A DNA stretch of 40,596 bases from an uncultured Granulosicoccaceae bacterium (GCA_937920585.1 CAKZSB010000291.1:1-40596); one strand, 5' to 3'. Shown: positions 27,713 to 38,300, counted from the stretch's first letter. The notes: generated by a model not told the origin, from the sequence alone. Made by a program: numbers and translations.

Positions 27713-27949
27713 ATGAACGAAAAAATCGAGTCGGCACAATACACCTGTAAAGGCCTGCTACGGCTTTTGAATCGGCTCAATATGGCCGCCGTCGATCTGG
27801 ATAAAGGAGGCGGCAGTATCTACGAGCTGTCCGGATTGCTAGCCGCGGCAAATAATTGCGCCGACAGCCTCGAGACCCAACTGGACTCACTGGGCTCGGA
27901 AATCGATGACGAGGTGCATACCCGTAAAGCTGAAGAACAGGATTCCTGA
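27713..27949 (+). CDS. Small acidic helical protein, hypothetical
   Basis: This is 78 residues from an ATG with GGGGA six bases upstream, a good ribosome site. It has no signal peptide or membrane segment. The sequence is predicted largely helical with a GGGS turn in the middle and an acidic C-terminus, so probably a small cytoplasmic protein. No family is recognised. It stands alone, convergent with the lipocalin-like gene 25 bp away. Confidence 0.5.
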   Translation: MNEKIESAQYTCKGLLRLLNRLNMAAVDLDKGGGSIYELSGLLAAANNCADSLETQLDSLGSEIDDEVHTRKAEEQDS

Positions 27950-27974
27950 TACAGGCAATAGCCGCCAGGTACTT

Positions 27975-29102
27975 TTAGTAACCGGTAAGCTCCAGATAAC
28001 CACGGCCCGTCTCTCTGCCCGCTTCATTGCGCAATTGAATAGCGCCCTCCCAGTAACGCACAGTCAACAATAACTCCTGATCGTCTATCAGAGGTTCATA
28101 ATAAATTTTGCCAAAATCTGACCCCGGGATTTCAAGACTACCGGCAACCGGATAGCGCGAACCTTCACTGCTCTGCCACCATCGCGACACCTGATGCGTG
28201 ATTTCACTGGCGTCGACGATATCTTTCTGCCCATCAACACCAATCACAACCGCATAACTGTGCTCGTCAGTCTGGCCCGTTTTACTGCGCAATCGATAGT
28301 ACATAAGCTCTCGGCCATCGTTCATCTGAAGAGCAAACCAATCCCATCCCGACTGATCCGCCGACAATGCACTGCTGCTCCATTCTCGATCGAGCCAGGT
28401 GTCACCGGTGACATCAAAAGACTGATCGCCCACCCGCAATTGACCATGCGTAGCGAGGCGCGAGAGCGAATAATAATAGGATGCGTTACAGGGATCATCG
28501 CTCTTTCGACTAAGACCCTCATCACCCTGCAGTACCAGTGGCTTCCTCTGCGTTAATTCGAGAGACAAGCCTTCGCCACCTTGCGCAACGCTGAGTGTCC
28601 AGCGCTTTGGGTCATTCGGGTTTTGCTGTAGCTGCCAATCTTCAAGCCAGACGCGGGCGGGATTTTCGGCGGTGCCGGCCAAACCTGCTCCGGCACGCGA
28701 GAACCGCTCATGCGCGCTGATCGCAGCCGCTTTCCCGGCGGTTATCGCAAAGTGCCCCATGTAGAACTGCCGAGTGTTCCAGTTCGATTCAATCGAAGCA
28801 CTATCGGCACTGTTGGCAATCCGAAAAAACGTTACCTGAAAACCGTACCTGTCCCCTTTATCATCTTTTAGATTGCCGGTCAGATACCACCACTCATTGC
28901 GAAATTCCGGGTGGGCAAGATGATCGCGCGGAAACTCAATTTTGCGCGGTTCGCAGGCGCGCATAAAATCGCTGGCATCACCACCCAGTTCGGCCAAAAA
29001 ATTAATCGATTCATCCGACGTGTCTTGCGGCGGCTCTGTCTGTCCGCAAGCGATCACGATCAACAGGCACAAGGCACAGGGCAATCTCAACAACCAACTC
29101 AC
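27975..29102 (-). CDS. CrtC/AttH-like lipocalin-fold lipoprotein
   Basis: From the GTG at 29102 this is 375 residues. The start is chosen because it gives a signal peptide with lipobox VIAC (Cys19), has GGGG eight bases upstream, and overlaps the permease stop as GTGA. The body matches the hydroxyneurosporene synthase/AttH family (CrtC, tandem lipocalin folds): HPEFRNEWWYLTGNL near the N-terminus, the FQVTFFR strand, YYYSLSRLATHG, the TWLDREWSS signature and DWFALQMNDGRELMYYRLR. In this context it is probably not a carotenoid enzyme. AttH-type proteins travel with an ABC ATPase and FtsX-like permeases and likely bind a lipid-like ligand in the envelope (inference). Confidence 0.88.
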   Translation of the reverse strand: MSWLLRLPCALCLLIVIACGQTEPPQDTSDESINFLAELGGDASDFMRACEPRKIEFPRDHLAHPEFRNEWWYLTGNLKDDKGDRYGFQVTFFRIANSADSASIESNWNTRQFYMGHFAITAGKAAAISAHERFSRAGAGLAGTAENPARVWLEDWQLQQNPNDPKRWTLSVAQGGEGLSLELTQRKPLVLQGDEGLSRKSDDPCNASYYYSLSRLATHGQLRVGDQSFDVTGDTWLDREWSSSALSADQSGWDWFALQMNDGRELMYYRLRSKTGQTDEHSYAVVIGVDGQKDIVDASEITHQVSRWWQSSEGSRYPVAGSLEIPGSDFGKIYYEPLIDDQELLLTVRYWEGAIQLRNEAGRETGRGYLELTGY

Positions 29103-31618
29103 GACAAGTGCCCCGCATCGATATGCCTGGCACGAGACATTCGGTAGGCCGGATACAAACCGGCGATCACGGCAGCGAGCACGGCGAGCACCAGCGTTTC
29201 GAGCAAAACCGACCCGGGCACGTGAAAATGCATGGTCCAGCCAAAGGATCGTCGATTGATGACATCCACCAGTAAACGCGACATGGCATAGCCCAGAGGC
29301 AACGCCAGCACACCTGCGACACACCCGATCAGAAAGGTTTGCTGCACAACCAGGAAACGCAATTCACCGCGTGTGACACCCAGCGCATGCAGAACGGAAA
29401 ACTCCTTGCTGCGCTCCAGCATTTGCGCCATCAACGCGCTGAGCACGCCGATAAACGCGACCAGTATCGTCAGCCACCTCAACACGCTTGTTACAGCAAA
29501 AGTTCGATCGAAAATTTCAAGCGATGCCTGCTTGATTTCCCCTGTGGCGCGAATACTCAATGGCACCGCCTGCTCACGAGCGCGCAATGCCTCCATAACA
29601 TTTGGCGCGGAGGCCCCGTCCTGCACAGTGATGCCAATTGATGAAAGCTTGTCGTCGCGCCAGTGAACCCGGTAGTGCTGCAGATCCATTACCACCGTAC
29701 CAGGGCCGGTACCGTAATCGGTAAACACTGCGACCACATCTACCTTATACGGGCCACTCGCGGCCGACAGAATCAGCTCATCGCCCACATCGAGACCCGC
29801 CTTCCAGCTCAACGGCTCTGACACCATAATCGCAGAACCCTGCTGAAGCTTTTGTAGATAATCGGGTGACGCACCTGGCTTTATCGAAAACCGGCGCATC
29901 GCTTGCGCTTGTGTCTCTATCGCAAGCAACCGCAATGGCTGACGATCGCTGTCAACGGCGACAGCACGGGCGAGCAACAGAGATTCAACACCGTCCATCG
30001 CGGCAATCCAGCGGGCAGTCTGGCGACTAATGCCATCACCACTTTGATCGCTGCTGCTATCGCTGACGTAGATGTCTGCCTCAAGCGTAGAATCGAGCCA
30101 ATCAGCTACTGACACTCTGAAACTGCCGATCATGATGCCGACCCCCGCTGTCGCTGACAACGCGACGGCAAGCGATGCTACCGCAACAGATGAGCGACTA
30201 AGATTGGCGGTTAGTGAACGCAGGGGATACTGCCCCAACGCTCGCCCACCAGCGCGCCCAATACCGGCAGACCACTTGCCGGCAGCACTAATCAGCCAGG
30301 GAATCAGCAGCGTGTAGCCCAGTACAATAATAAATAGTGCGGTAAAGCCGGCAATCAAACTGCGCGCACTGAACATTGTCACCAACAGGCCAAGACCCAG
30401 TGCGACGCAGCCTGCGACGAACAACCACACCACCAATGACCCGGCTTTTCGCTCAATCACTGATCGCTGCAGTACAGTCACCGGAAGGCTTCGCGAGGCC
30501 TCGAGTGCCGGCGCCAGGGCAGCGATAAATGCCGCCACAAAACCAAGTGCTATGGCCCGCAGAATCACCAGTGCATCGAACTCAACCTGCTGTACACCCA
30601 GTGCAAAGTACAAATCATTTATAGTGCGCGTGATCAACGCCAGTAAGCCATTGCCAATGAGATAGCCCAACATCAGACCTGCCACTGTTGCTATGGCTGC
30701 AAAGAAAAAAACTTCGATAATAATTGCAAGCCCCAGCTCCAGACGAGTGACACCCGCCACTCGCAACAATCCAAACAGCCTGCGCCGCTGTAAAACGGAT
30801 AGTGTCACCGTGTTGTAAATGAGAAAGCCACCCACCAACAACGCGAGCAAGCTCATCGCCTGCAGGTTGGTGTGGAATGCCGCAGTCATTTGCATTACCG
30901 CGTTATTGCGCCGCAATGCGTCTGTCAATGGTATCTCTGGCACCATTTCCTGAATGCTCTGCAACTGCGCATCATTCTCAACCACAAGGTCGATTTGGCT
31001 GAGCTTGCCCTGCATTTTGAAAAGCGCTTGCGCGAGCGCAATATCAACAAACAGCAGATTGTCCATTGCCGCCTGTTGCGAACCGTCGAGCAGGCCGGAA
31101 ATTTCCAGCTCAACGGCGCTGTCCTGCCACGCGACGGTAAGCCGGTCGCCCCGCTTGAGCCCGAGCCGGTTCGCTGTGCGACGGGCCATCAGCACCGACT
31201 CCGCGTTCATCAGCTGCAGTAGCGAGCGCCCGCCACCGCCGCCATCGGCTCCGACAAACTGATCTCGCACTGCACTCTCGGCAAACAGATCCACCCCCAT
31301 TAACTGAAAGGACTCGCCGCGCGCGACGACGCTATCTGTGATCAGCGGTGCTATCTGCCGCAGACCGTGCTGCACACGCAAACGGGTATAGATCGATTCA
31401 TCCACCCCGTTCTGCGCAATGATCTGATGGGTTGTACGGCCGGTGACCGAATCGAGTGACATCGACATGGCACGCCGCGCACTGCTGTTGGCAATATCGA
31501 CGGCAAACACAACCGCCACACCAACCGCCATACCCAGTACCAGCAAAATTACCTGCCATCGATGACGCGACCAGTGCCGCCAGGCACAGCGGGCCAGCGG
31601 CGTAAAATTACCAGGCAA
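29099..31618 (-). CDS. ABC transporter permease with two FtsX/MacB-type domains
   Basis: This 839-residue inner-membrane protein has ten predicted helices: one near residues 22-42, then a large periplasmic (MacB_PCD-like) domain, three helices, three central helices, a second periplasmic domain, and three C-terminal helices. This is the duplicated FtsX layout of YbbP/LolE-like permeases that move or extract hydrophobic substrates using a partner ATPase. The start is TTG at 31618, overlapping the ATPase stop by 11 bases, with GGGGA five to six bases upstream. The stop overlaps the lipoprotein GTG. This gives a tightly coupled three-gene operon. The substrate is unknown. Confidence 0.9.
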   Translation of the reverse strand: MPGNFTPLARCAWRHWSRHRWQVILLVLGMAVGVAVVFAVDIANSSARRAMSMSLDSVTGRTTHQIIAQNGVDESIYTRLRVQHGLRQIAPLITDSVVARGESFQLMGVDLFAESAVRDQFVGADGGGGGRSLLQLMNAESVLMARRTANRLGLKRGDRLTVAWQDSAVELEISGLLDGSQQAAMDNLLFVDIALAQALFKMQGKLSQIDLVVENDAQLQSIQEMVPEIPLTDALRRNNAVMQMTAAFHTNLQAMSLLALLVGGFLIYNTVTLSVLQRRRLFGLLRVAGVTRLELGLAIIIEVFFFAAIATVAGLMLGYLIGNGLLALITRTINDLYFALGVQQVEFDALVILRAIALGFVAAFIAALAPALEASRSLPVTVLQRSVIERKAGSLVVWLFVAGCVALGLGLLVTMFSARSLIAGFTALFIIVLGYTLLIPWLISAAGKWSAGIGRAGGRALGQYPLRSLTANLSRSSVAVASLAVALSATAGVGIMIGSFRVSVADWLDSTLEADIYVSDSSSDQSGDGISRQTARWIAAMDGVESLLLARAVAVDSDRQPLRLLAIETQAQAMRRFSIKPGASPDYLQKLQQGSAIMVSEPLSWKAGLDVGDELILSAASGPYKVDVVAVFTDYGTGPGTVVMDLQHYRVHWRDDKLSSIGITVQDGASAPNVMEALRAREQAVPLSIRATGEIKQASLEIFDRTFAVTSVLRWLTILVAFIGVLSALMAQMLERSKEFSVLHALGVTRGELRFLVVQQTFLIGCVAGVLALPLGYAMSRLLVDVINRRSFGWTMHFHVPGSVLLETLVLAVLAAVIAGLYPAYRMSRARHIDAGHLS

Positions 31619-32294
31619 AGCTGTCCCCGCCCGCCACGATCACTCCATCGTTCAGCGTTAACACTCGATCGGCAGTATCAGCCACCGAACGGCTATGCGT
31701 CACCATTAAAACCGATTGATTGAGCGTATCCGCCATATCGCGAAATAGTGCGGCAATCGAATCACCGGTTTTTGCATCGAGGTTGCCAGTGTGCTCATCG
31801 GCAAGCACCAGCGCAGGTTCGTGCACCATCGCACGCGCAATCGCGATGCGCTGTTGTTCACCGCCAGATAGTTGATCGGGGAATGCATGCGCGCGACCGG
31901 CGAGCCCAATGCGATCGAGCATATGCTGCGAGCGATCATTGCACTCATCCGCTGCCACCCCGTTCAGTTGTAACGGCAACTGAATGTTTTCGATCGCGCT
32001 CAGTGTGTCGATCAGGTTGAATGTTTGATAGACGAATCCGATATTGCGCCGCCTGAACAGGGTCCGCTCCCGATCAGGCATACCAGACAATGCCACGCCG
32101 GCGATTTCGATTTGACCTTCGTCGAGTTGATCGATACCCGCAATCAGGTTCAGTAAGGTGCTTTTGCCAGAGCCACTGCGCCCCAGCAGCGCCACGCGTT
32201 CGCCACGGACGACGGTGAAATCTACACCGCGCAATATCGACCCGGCCCCGCTGTATGACTTGCTCACGCCACGAGCCTGAACATGCGGCTTCAC
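31608..32294 (-). CDS. ABC transporter ATP-binding protein (LolD/MacB-like)
   Basis: From the GTG at 32294 this is 228 residues, the usual size of LolD-type ATPases, with AGGA ten bases upstream. A GTG at 32378 would add 28 residues with no family match and leave only 19 bp to the divergent gene. Walker A is GRSGSGKST, the Q-loop region [12 protein letters not shown], the signature [14 protein letters not shown], Walker [14 protein letters not shown], and the switch histidine lies in VTHS. The usual ADEPTGNLD proline is replaced by histidine. It powers the permease encoded next to it. Confidence 0.92.
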   Translation of the reverse strand: MKPHVQARGVSKSYSGAGSILRGVDFTVVRGERVALLGRSGSGKSTLLNLIAGIDQLDEGQIEIAGVALSGMPDRERTLFRRRNIGFVYQTFNLIDTLSAIENIQLPLQLNGVAADECNDRSQHMLDRIGLAGRAHAFPDQLSGGEQQRIAIARAMVHEPALVLADEHTGNLDAKTGDSIAALFRDMADTLNQSVLMVTHSRSVADTADRVLTLNDGVIVAGGDSFAW

Positions 32295-32397
32295 GACGTC
32301 GCAATCCTGATTAATCCGAAGCGGCAATAGCCACTCGGGAAAGCTGAGGTTATAGTTCGCAGCACTGAGCACATGCACGCAAGCCCTGAAAAATGAA
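32295..32397. promoter_or_regulatory. Divergent promoter region of the ABC operon and yigZ
   Basis: This is the only non-coding space between the two divergent genes if the shorter ATPase start is correct. I see no strong -35/-10 pair, and the claim rests on the arrangement. Confidence 0.4.
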
Positions 32398-33030
32398 TTG
32401 AGCTACCCGGTTCCCAAAGACACTGTCCGCTATGAAACCGTGATTCGGAAAAGCCGGTTTATCGCGATTACCGGGCCGGCCTGTGACGCTGCGACTGCAC
32501 GCCGCTTCATCGACAATGTTAGCGCGGAATTCAACGATGCGCGGCATATTTGTTACGCGTATATCACAGGTTCTCCTGATGCCGGCACACGAGCCTGCGG
32601 AGACGACGGCGAACCACAGGGCACAGCGGGCAAGCCGATGCTAAATGTTCTGCAGCACAGTGGTGTCGGCGACATCGTCGCTGTCGTAGTGCGGTATTTT
32701 GGCGGTATCAAGCTAGGTGCGGGCGGCCTGGCACGCGCCTATGGAGGCAGCGTGGCACAAACCATCAAGCTGTTGCCAACCGCCATCCCTGTCGCGACCA
32801 GCGAAATCATCATTCTCGCCCCGTTCGCGCTGGAAAATAATATTCGCCATTTGCTAAATCAACACCGAGCAGAAAAACTCGAAGTCAACTATGGCAGCGA
32901 CCTGGAGATTACCGCGAACATTCCCATTGATGAACTGGCGTCGCTGCGCCCGGCGCTCGCAGCGCTGGGACGCGGCCAGATAGAGATGTCGCTAGTGGAC
33001 CAGACATCCCGAGGCAATCACCAAAACTAG
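32398..33030 (+). CDS. yigZ: YigZ/IMPACT family protein
   Basis: This 210-residue protein has the UPF0029/IMPACT N-terminal domain: KSRFIA, DARHICYAY, DDGEPQGTAGKPML and VRYFGGIKLGAGGLARAYGG. A DUF1949-like ferredoxin fold follows at the C-terminus. E. coli YigZ has the same two-domain layout and length. Its exact role is not settled; eukaryotic IMPACT acts on the Gcn2 translation-stress pathway. The start is TTG at 32398, the only one that gives the expected N-terminus, and the ribosome site is weak. Confidence 0.92.
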   Translation: MSYPVPKDTVRYETVIRKSRFIAITGPACDAATARRFIDNVSAEFNDARHICYAYITGSPDAGTRACGDDGEPQGTAGKPMLNVLQHSGVGDIVAVVVRYFGGIKLGAGGLARAYGGSVAQTIKLLPTAIPVATSEIIILAPFALENNIRHLLNQHRAEKLEVNYGSDLEITANIPIDELASLRPALAALGRGQIEMSLVDQTSRGNHQN

Positions 33031-33114
33031 TTATCGAATCGGGAGAACAAATTTCCGACGCGCATAACCAAAAATCTGTCACTTGTCGGGGCGAATTCGG
33101 GACAGAGACTTCGG

Positions 33115-34110
33115 CTAACTCGGGAATAGTATTATTTTTGGTGACGGCGAAGTGCCGTTGTGCACATCGGCGAATGCACCTGCCCCCTCGGACAATGCAC
33201 GCCGCTCTACCCAATCGAGCCCGCCCAGCTTGCCACTTTGCAAGGCACGGGTGGCAGCGTAGAGATCGGGAACGGTGTAGGTGTAGTTACCGATCACCGT
33301 AATCTCCTGCAAAGTTATCTTGCGAGTATCGAGACCGGGTTGCTCATCCTGCAGACCAGCATGACAGATTACGCCCCCGGGTTTCACCAGCCGCGAGGCG
33401 GACTTGCGTGTATGGCCACTGCCCACGGCATCAATCACCAGATCGAACGAGTCGGCCGCGGGTTCAGTGGCGACAGGATCGTAGACGTTACCCCAGTTGT
33501 TTTGTTCCGCTGTGGAGCGGCGCAGCGCATTGGTATCTCCGATAAAGATGTCGTCACAGCCTTTGCTCGCCAGCACCAGTGCTGCCAACACACCGATCGC
33601 ACCTGCACCGATGATCGCAGCGCGGCTCTCTGATACGGGTCGTTGTAACACGCGCTCGGCAAGTCGCACCGAGTGCAGGCTCACCGCAGTCGGTTCAGTC
33701 AAACTGGCGTCACCAGCGTCCATCCCGGCAGGCAGCGGCATCAGGTTGCGCTCGGGAATCAGCACCTGCTCGGCGAAGGCCCCGGCCATACGCATGCCAA
33801 TTAATTCGCGCTGCGAGCACAGATTGCCTACGCCTGCCAGACAGAATTCACAACTCCCGCAGGTAATCAGCGGATTCAGGATTACACGCTCCCCGCTACG
33901 GCTCCCGCTGGTGACAACACCGGTGGCTTCATGACCGAGAATCAACGGTGGTACGCGGCGTGCATCGTGACCATGGTAGGCATGCATATCGGATCCACAA
34001 AGGCCGCAGGCATCTATTTTAACTAACGCCATTGCGCTGCTTTCGGCCACAGGATCTGGCTCGTCCCGATAGACCACTTCGTGTGTTCCAGTGTAAACAA
34101 GTGCTTTCAT
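33115..34110 (-). CDS. Zinc-dependent medium-chain alcohol/polyol dehydrogenase
   Basis: This 331-residue oxidoreductase is from an ATG with GGAG eight bases upstream. Catalytic zinc ligands are Cys38 in GLCGSD and His60-Glu61 in GHEATG. The structural zinc lobe has Cys84, 87, 90 and 98. The Rossmann fold has GAGAIG. The closest relatives by motif are sorbitol/threonine/galactitol-1-phosphate dehydrogenase-like members of the superfamily, which oxidise a secondary alcohol with NAD+. The substrate cannot be read from the sequence. It is a single gene, slightly shorter than the usual 340-350 residues, mainly at the C-terminus. Confidence 0.9.
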   Translation of the reverse strand: MKALVYTGTHEVVYRDEPDPVAESSAMALVKIDACGLCGSDMHAYHGHDARRVPPLILGHEATGVVTSGSRSGERVILNPLITCGSCEFCLAGVGNLCSQRELIGMRMAGAFAEQVLIPERNLMPLPAGMDAGDASLTEPTAVSLHSVRLAERVLQRPVSESRAAIIGAGAIGVLAALVLASKGCDDIFIGDTNALRRSTAEQNNWGNVYDPVATEPAADSFDLVIDAVGSGHTRKSASRLVKPGGVICHAGLQDEQPGLDTRKITLQEITVIGNYTYTVPDLYAATRALQSGKLGGLDWVERRALSEGAGAFADVHNGTSPSPKIILFPS

Positions 34111-34274
34111 GAACGGCGCTCCAGTAGTCGTTTCATTATAGCGACATTCAAAGGAACTGCGGACAGATTCTCAGATGTGATGCAGGGTCGGAAAGGTTGG
34201 CGAAATAATTGCCATATCGTAGGGACTATCTTAGCCAACAGCCCGGAACAGTAGAGCCAGTCTACTCGAACTGA
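34111..34274. promoter_or_regulatory. Divergent promoter region of the dehydrogenase and the OmpA/coiled-coil pair
   Basis: These are 164 non-coding bases. TGGC and GCCA around an AT-rich 9-base centre (TGGCGAAATAATTGCCA, about 34199-34215) form an imperfect palindrome that could be an operator. No clear promoter hexamers are seen. Confidence 0.35.
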
Positions 34275-35345
34275 ATGCGATCAACCCACGTAGCAATACT
34301 GTTCGCGCTGTTAGCATTAACGTACCTGATGGGTACCACCATTTATGCAGACCGGATTGAGCAGGATATTATCAACAGAGCAAACACGGCCGCCGCAACC
34401 TATCAGCCACGAGTGTCGCTAAACGTGGACGGGCGCGATGTTACTTTATCAGGCACGGTAAACAGCCTGGTCAGGAAGGCTGCGATCGGCAAACATATTG
34501 CCGAGCTCTCTGGTGTGCGACAAACCGAAAACAGACTTCGGGTTGAAGCTGAAAGATTTCGTTTCAGCGCCACCTTCAAAGGCCGTGAACTGACGTTTAT
34601 TGGCGCGGTAGACAACGACGACGCAATTGCAACGCTGACTGCAGTCAACGCGACCCTTGATTCCTCGATAAGAGTGAACCAGCTGGTTAATACCGGTGCA
34701 CCAAAGATGCAAAACACCACTGCCAAACTAGAAACCGGCCTCACCAGCCTGGTTCAGCTGATTGAGGGCAACCTGGAAATTGACGATCGGCACTGGCATT
34801 TGCGCGGCCTTGCGGCTGACCCGGGCGTGCGCGCACAGATCGAATCTACGATCGACTCACAACGCGCTCTGCTTGAGCCACTTGAGGTGACAGTCGATCT
34901 GGACATCCACAGCCTGATCAGCGCCGAGTGCAAACGCTACCTGCACCAGGACAGTAGCGGTACACAACTGGCATTCGCATCAGACAGTGCGCAAGTCAAA
35001 CCACAGTACATGGCGCAACTACGACGCTACGCTGCACTGCCTGAAAAATGTTCCGGTCGGCTCCTTATCGAAGCGCACAGCGACAACGAGGGAGATGAAA
35101 AATACAACCTTTCGCTGAGCAAACAACGGGCTGCAGCAGTAAAACAGTACCTCGTAAAACTGGGCGCAGACCCGCGTTCAATACACTCTTTTGCCTATGG
35201 CGAAATGCGAGCGGCCGCATCGAACGAATCGAGCAATGGCAAATCAGTCAATCGCAGAGTAGATGTGCATTTTATTCAATCGCTCACTGCAATACCCCTT
35301 AAAAACGATTCCTCTATCAACATCAGCCTACAAAGCGCGGAGTAG
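34275..35345 (+). CDS. BON-domain and OmpA-like peptidoglycan-binding envelope protein
   Basis: This 356-residue protein has an N-terminal hydrophobic segment (about 6-24) that may be an uncleaved anchor or a signal ending at IYA. BON-like modules follow (about 45-200, with VSLNVDGRDVTLSGTV and RELTFIGAVDN). The OmpA C-terminal domain (about 215-335) has FASDSAQVKP, EAHSDNEGDEKYNLSLSKQR and GKSVNRRVDV, which keep the Asp and Arg that bind diaminopimelate in peptidoglycan. Two cysteines (SAECKR and PEKCSG) sit where this subgroup commonly has a disulfide. The stop is two bases before the coiled-coil gene, so both are surely one transcript and probably work together at the cell wall/inner membrane. 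Confidence 0.9.
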   Translation: MRSTHVAILFALLALTYLMGTTIYADRIEQDIINRANTAAATYQPRVSLNVDGRDVTLSGTVNSLVRKAAIGKHIAELSGVRQTENRLRVEAERFRFSATFKGRELTFIGAVDNDDAIATLTAVNATLDSSIRVNQLVNTGAPKMQNTTAKLETGLTSLVQLIEGNLEIDDRHWHLRGLAADPGVRAQIESTIDSQRALLEPLEVTVDLDIHSLISAECKRYLHQDSSGTQLAFASDSAQVKPQYMAQLRRYAALPEKCSGRLLIEAHSDNEGDEKYNLSLSKQRAAAVKQYLVKLGADPRSIHSFAYGEMRAAASNESSNGKSVNRRVDVHFIQSLTAIPLKNDSSINISLQSAE

Positions 35346-35347
35346 CA

Positions 35348-38300
35348 ATGTTTTATCTAATATCCCAGGTTCTGCTGATCCTTCTTATCGCCACAATACT
35401 CGGCGTGTTGGTGGGATGGATCATGCGCAAGATCAAAGCGATGAAGACCGAAGAAAAACTTCGCGAACGTCTGCGCCAGACTGAGAGCACGATCGACCCG
35501 ATAAAGCAGGCTCTGTCACAGGCACAGGGCGACATCGCCGGACGGGACAGCAGCATCGCAGCCTTGCAGACAAAAATTGACACTATGTCAAAGGAAGTAC
35601 CACCGCTGAAGGCAGAGCTCAACTCGGTCAAATCAGGAGCCGGTGAGCAACAGGCAACCATCGCCAGCCTAAAGGCAATGGTTGACGAAAAAGAGGGCAA
35701 GCTCTCAAAACTGGCCGATGACCTCAACCAGGAAAAAACATCGGTGCGCCAGGTTGATGCCGCGCTCGCAGATGCGAATGGCAGACGCATAGAGCTGGAA
35801 AACAGACTGGCAGAAACTCGCGTGCAGCTCGAAAACAACGACGCTGCTGCACAGCGTGCGCGCAATGACAGTGCGAAACTGCAAAAAGAAATCAATGCGC
35901 TGCAGATTAAGCTGAACGACACAGCCAATGCCGGCGAAGCCAGCATCAACGCACTCAAGCGCGACCTCAGTCAGGAAACCAAACAGCACGGCGAGGCAAC
36001 CAAAGCACTGCAGCAAAGAGAAGCAGACGCCGCTCGTTATCGTGCAGAAATAGAAACACTCAAAGAGCAGCTGCGCGAACGCACAACAGACTACAAACTG
36101 GCTGTTGCCGATCGAACGGCGCTGGAGCGTCAGCTCGAAACTTTGCAAAGCCAGCTGGATCGCGCCCAACAGGCACACGATAGAAAGATCGCCGATCTGG
36201 AAAGGGCATTGGCAGCGAGACAAGCTATTTCCGACGAAGCCAACCGCCAGCTAACCACCGGCGCTGCCAACCAGGCACGTCTTGAAGGCGAAATCGATCG
36301 CCTGCGCGACAAGCTCAACAGTGGTGAAAAGCAAAACAACAAAGTCGCCTCAAACCGCGATGAACTAAAATCCGAAATTGCCGCCCTTCAGGCACAGCTT
36401 GAAGAAAACACCACGGCGGCTGATCAGCAGAGCGCCGATAAGGATGGTCAGCTTGAACAACAGCGCGAGTCTATTGACAAGCTGAATCGGGAGCTATTGG
36501 ATGCGAAGAAAGAGCGCGCCCAGTTCAGTGCCGCGGTGAACGAGGCAACCGCTCAGCTGAAAGCGACACAAGAGAAAGCCGCAGTATCCGAAAAAGAAAG
36601 GATCGCGCTGGAAAAACGTATTGACGCGCTTGAGCTTAACTTGCGTGAGCAGGCAAAAGATGGACAACAGCGAGTCGGTGAGCTTGAAAAACAGCTTAAG
36701 CAAAACGCCGCTGAACTATCGCGCGCTGATGGCACCATTAAATCCAGCGAGCAAACCAGGCAGCAGCTTGAGGAACGTATTCAGAAACTGCGCGACGAGC
36801 TCAACCAGAAGATTACTGACGTCAAGCTCGCCGCCAATGAACGCGCAACGCTGGAAAAGGAAATTGAGCGCTTGCAGGGCGAAGTAGCCTCACTGCAGGA
36901 TTCAGTCAAGAAATTGCAGGCAGCACTGGAAAGCAGCAAAGAGCAGCACAACAAGAAAATTGCCGATCTGAAAACCGCCCTCTCCGAACAGGAAGCACTG
37001 GCGGCCGATGGCGGCAAAGCAGCAAAATCACTCGCACAATTGCAACGTGAATCAGAGGCACAGAATAAACAGCAGAAAGCTGAAATCAAGGCCTCTGGAG
37101 AAAAAATCGCAGAACTCACTCGTCAACTCGACAAAAACAGCAGTGAGCTCGAAAAAGCGACATCACAGGCCGCATCGCTGCGTGATGAAAACACTAAAAT
37201 GGCACAGGCCAAGGCAAATCTTGAAAAAGAAGCCAAAACCAATGCCACGCTGCTGGCTGACGCCGGCAAGCAAAAGGCGCAGGTCGCCGACACAGCTGAA
37301 AAGCTTTCCGCTGCAACCAGGCGAGAGGAAGGTTTGCGAGAGAAGCTGGAAAAACTCCAGCAGCAGCAACAGGAGCAGGCAACTGATCTCAAACTTGCCA
37401 AATCCGAAGCCGAGCGCGCCAACCGCGAACTGAGCAAAAGTGCAGAAACTGCTGCACAGGCAGAAGAGTTGCGACGCGAAAACGAAAAGCTGACGACAGC
37501 ACGAGACGCCGCCATCGCAGAGCAGCAGAAAACTGCCGCCGAGCTCGAGGGCCTGAAGAAGGAATCAAAATCATTGCGCGCTGACGCGGGCAAGCTGGCT
37601 GCCCAAAGCACTGAGCTCGCCAATGAAAAAACTGCGACGGCGCAGTTGAAGAAAGCGCTCGCTGCGGCTGAACAAAAGGCCAGCGAACTGGGAGACAAGC
37701 TGCAGGCAGCGGTACAGCAAGGCACGCAGGACGCCACAGATGCCAAACTCGCTGTGGCCGCCAATGCCAACACCGAGCGGGAGATCAATGCGCTGCGCAG
37801 TGAGTTGAGTGATTTGAAATCTCACTACGACAACAACCGCAACAATCTGGAGAAGGACAACAGCGATTTGCAGAAATTGCTGCAGGGCGCGACTGGCAAC
37901 CTCGATCGAGCCAAATCGGAAAAATCCCAGCTGCAGGCACAGCGCGATCAGTTGGCCGCCGAGGCAGACAAGCTGGCAACCCGGGTCAAGTCGCTGGAGT
38001 CGGCTGCAGCTCAGGCAGACAACAGCAATGCCGAGCTCAAACGCGAGCGCGAAGCACTGGCTGCTGCAACTGAAGCACTGGCTGCGATGGAAGCACAACA
38101 CGCTCGCCTGGGTGAAGAAGTGCAGAAACTCAAGGAAAATGCCGTCGACGCTGCGACCAATGCCAAGGTGGCCGGGGTCGAGAAGACAGCACTTGAGCGC
38201 GAAGTTGCCGACCTCAAAACCAAGCTTCGCGATGTAGCGGGAAGCGGCGAGCAGAAGACCGGCCAGCTACAGGCAGAGATCGACAAGCTCAATAAGGCGG

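Noticed and set aside
27494-27739. 81-residue minus-strand open frame
   Set aside because: No ribosome site or recognisable feature, and it overlaps the better-supported gene at 27713.
27975-29102. Carotenoid 1,2-hydratase role
   Set aside because: No carotenoid genes are nearby and the protein is a lipoprotein in an ABC operon, so the AttH-like role is more likely.
27975-29324. 449-residue version of the CrtC-like protein
   Set aside because: The extra N-terminal 74 residues overlap the permease gene and lack family similarity. The GTG at 29102 gives a proper lipoprotein signal.
33070-33110. CGAATTCG palindrome after yigZ as a terminator
   Set aside because: Only an 8-base palindrome with no loop or T-tract; not a credible terminator.
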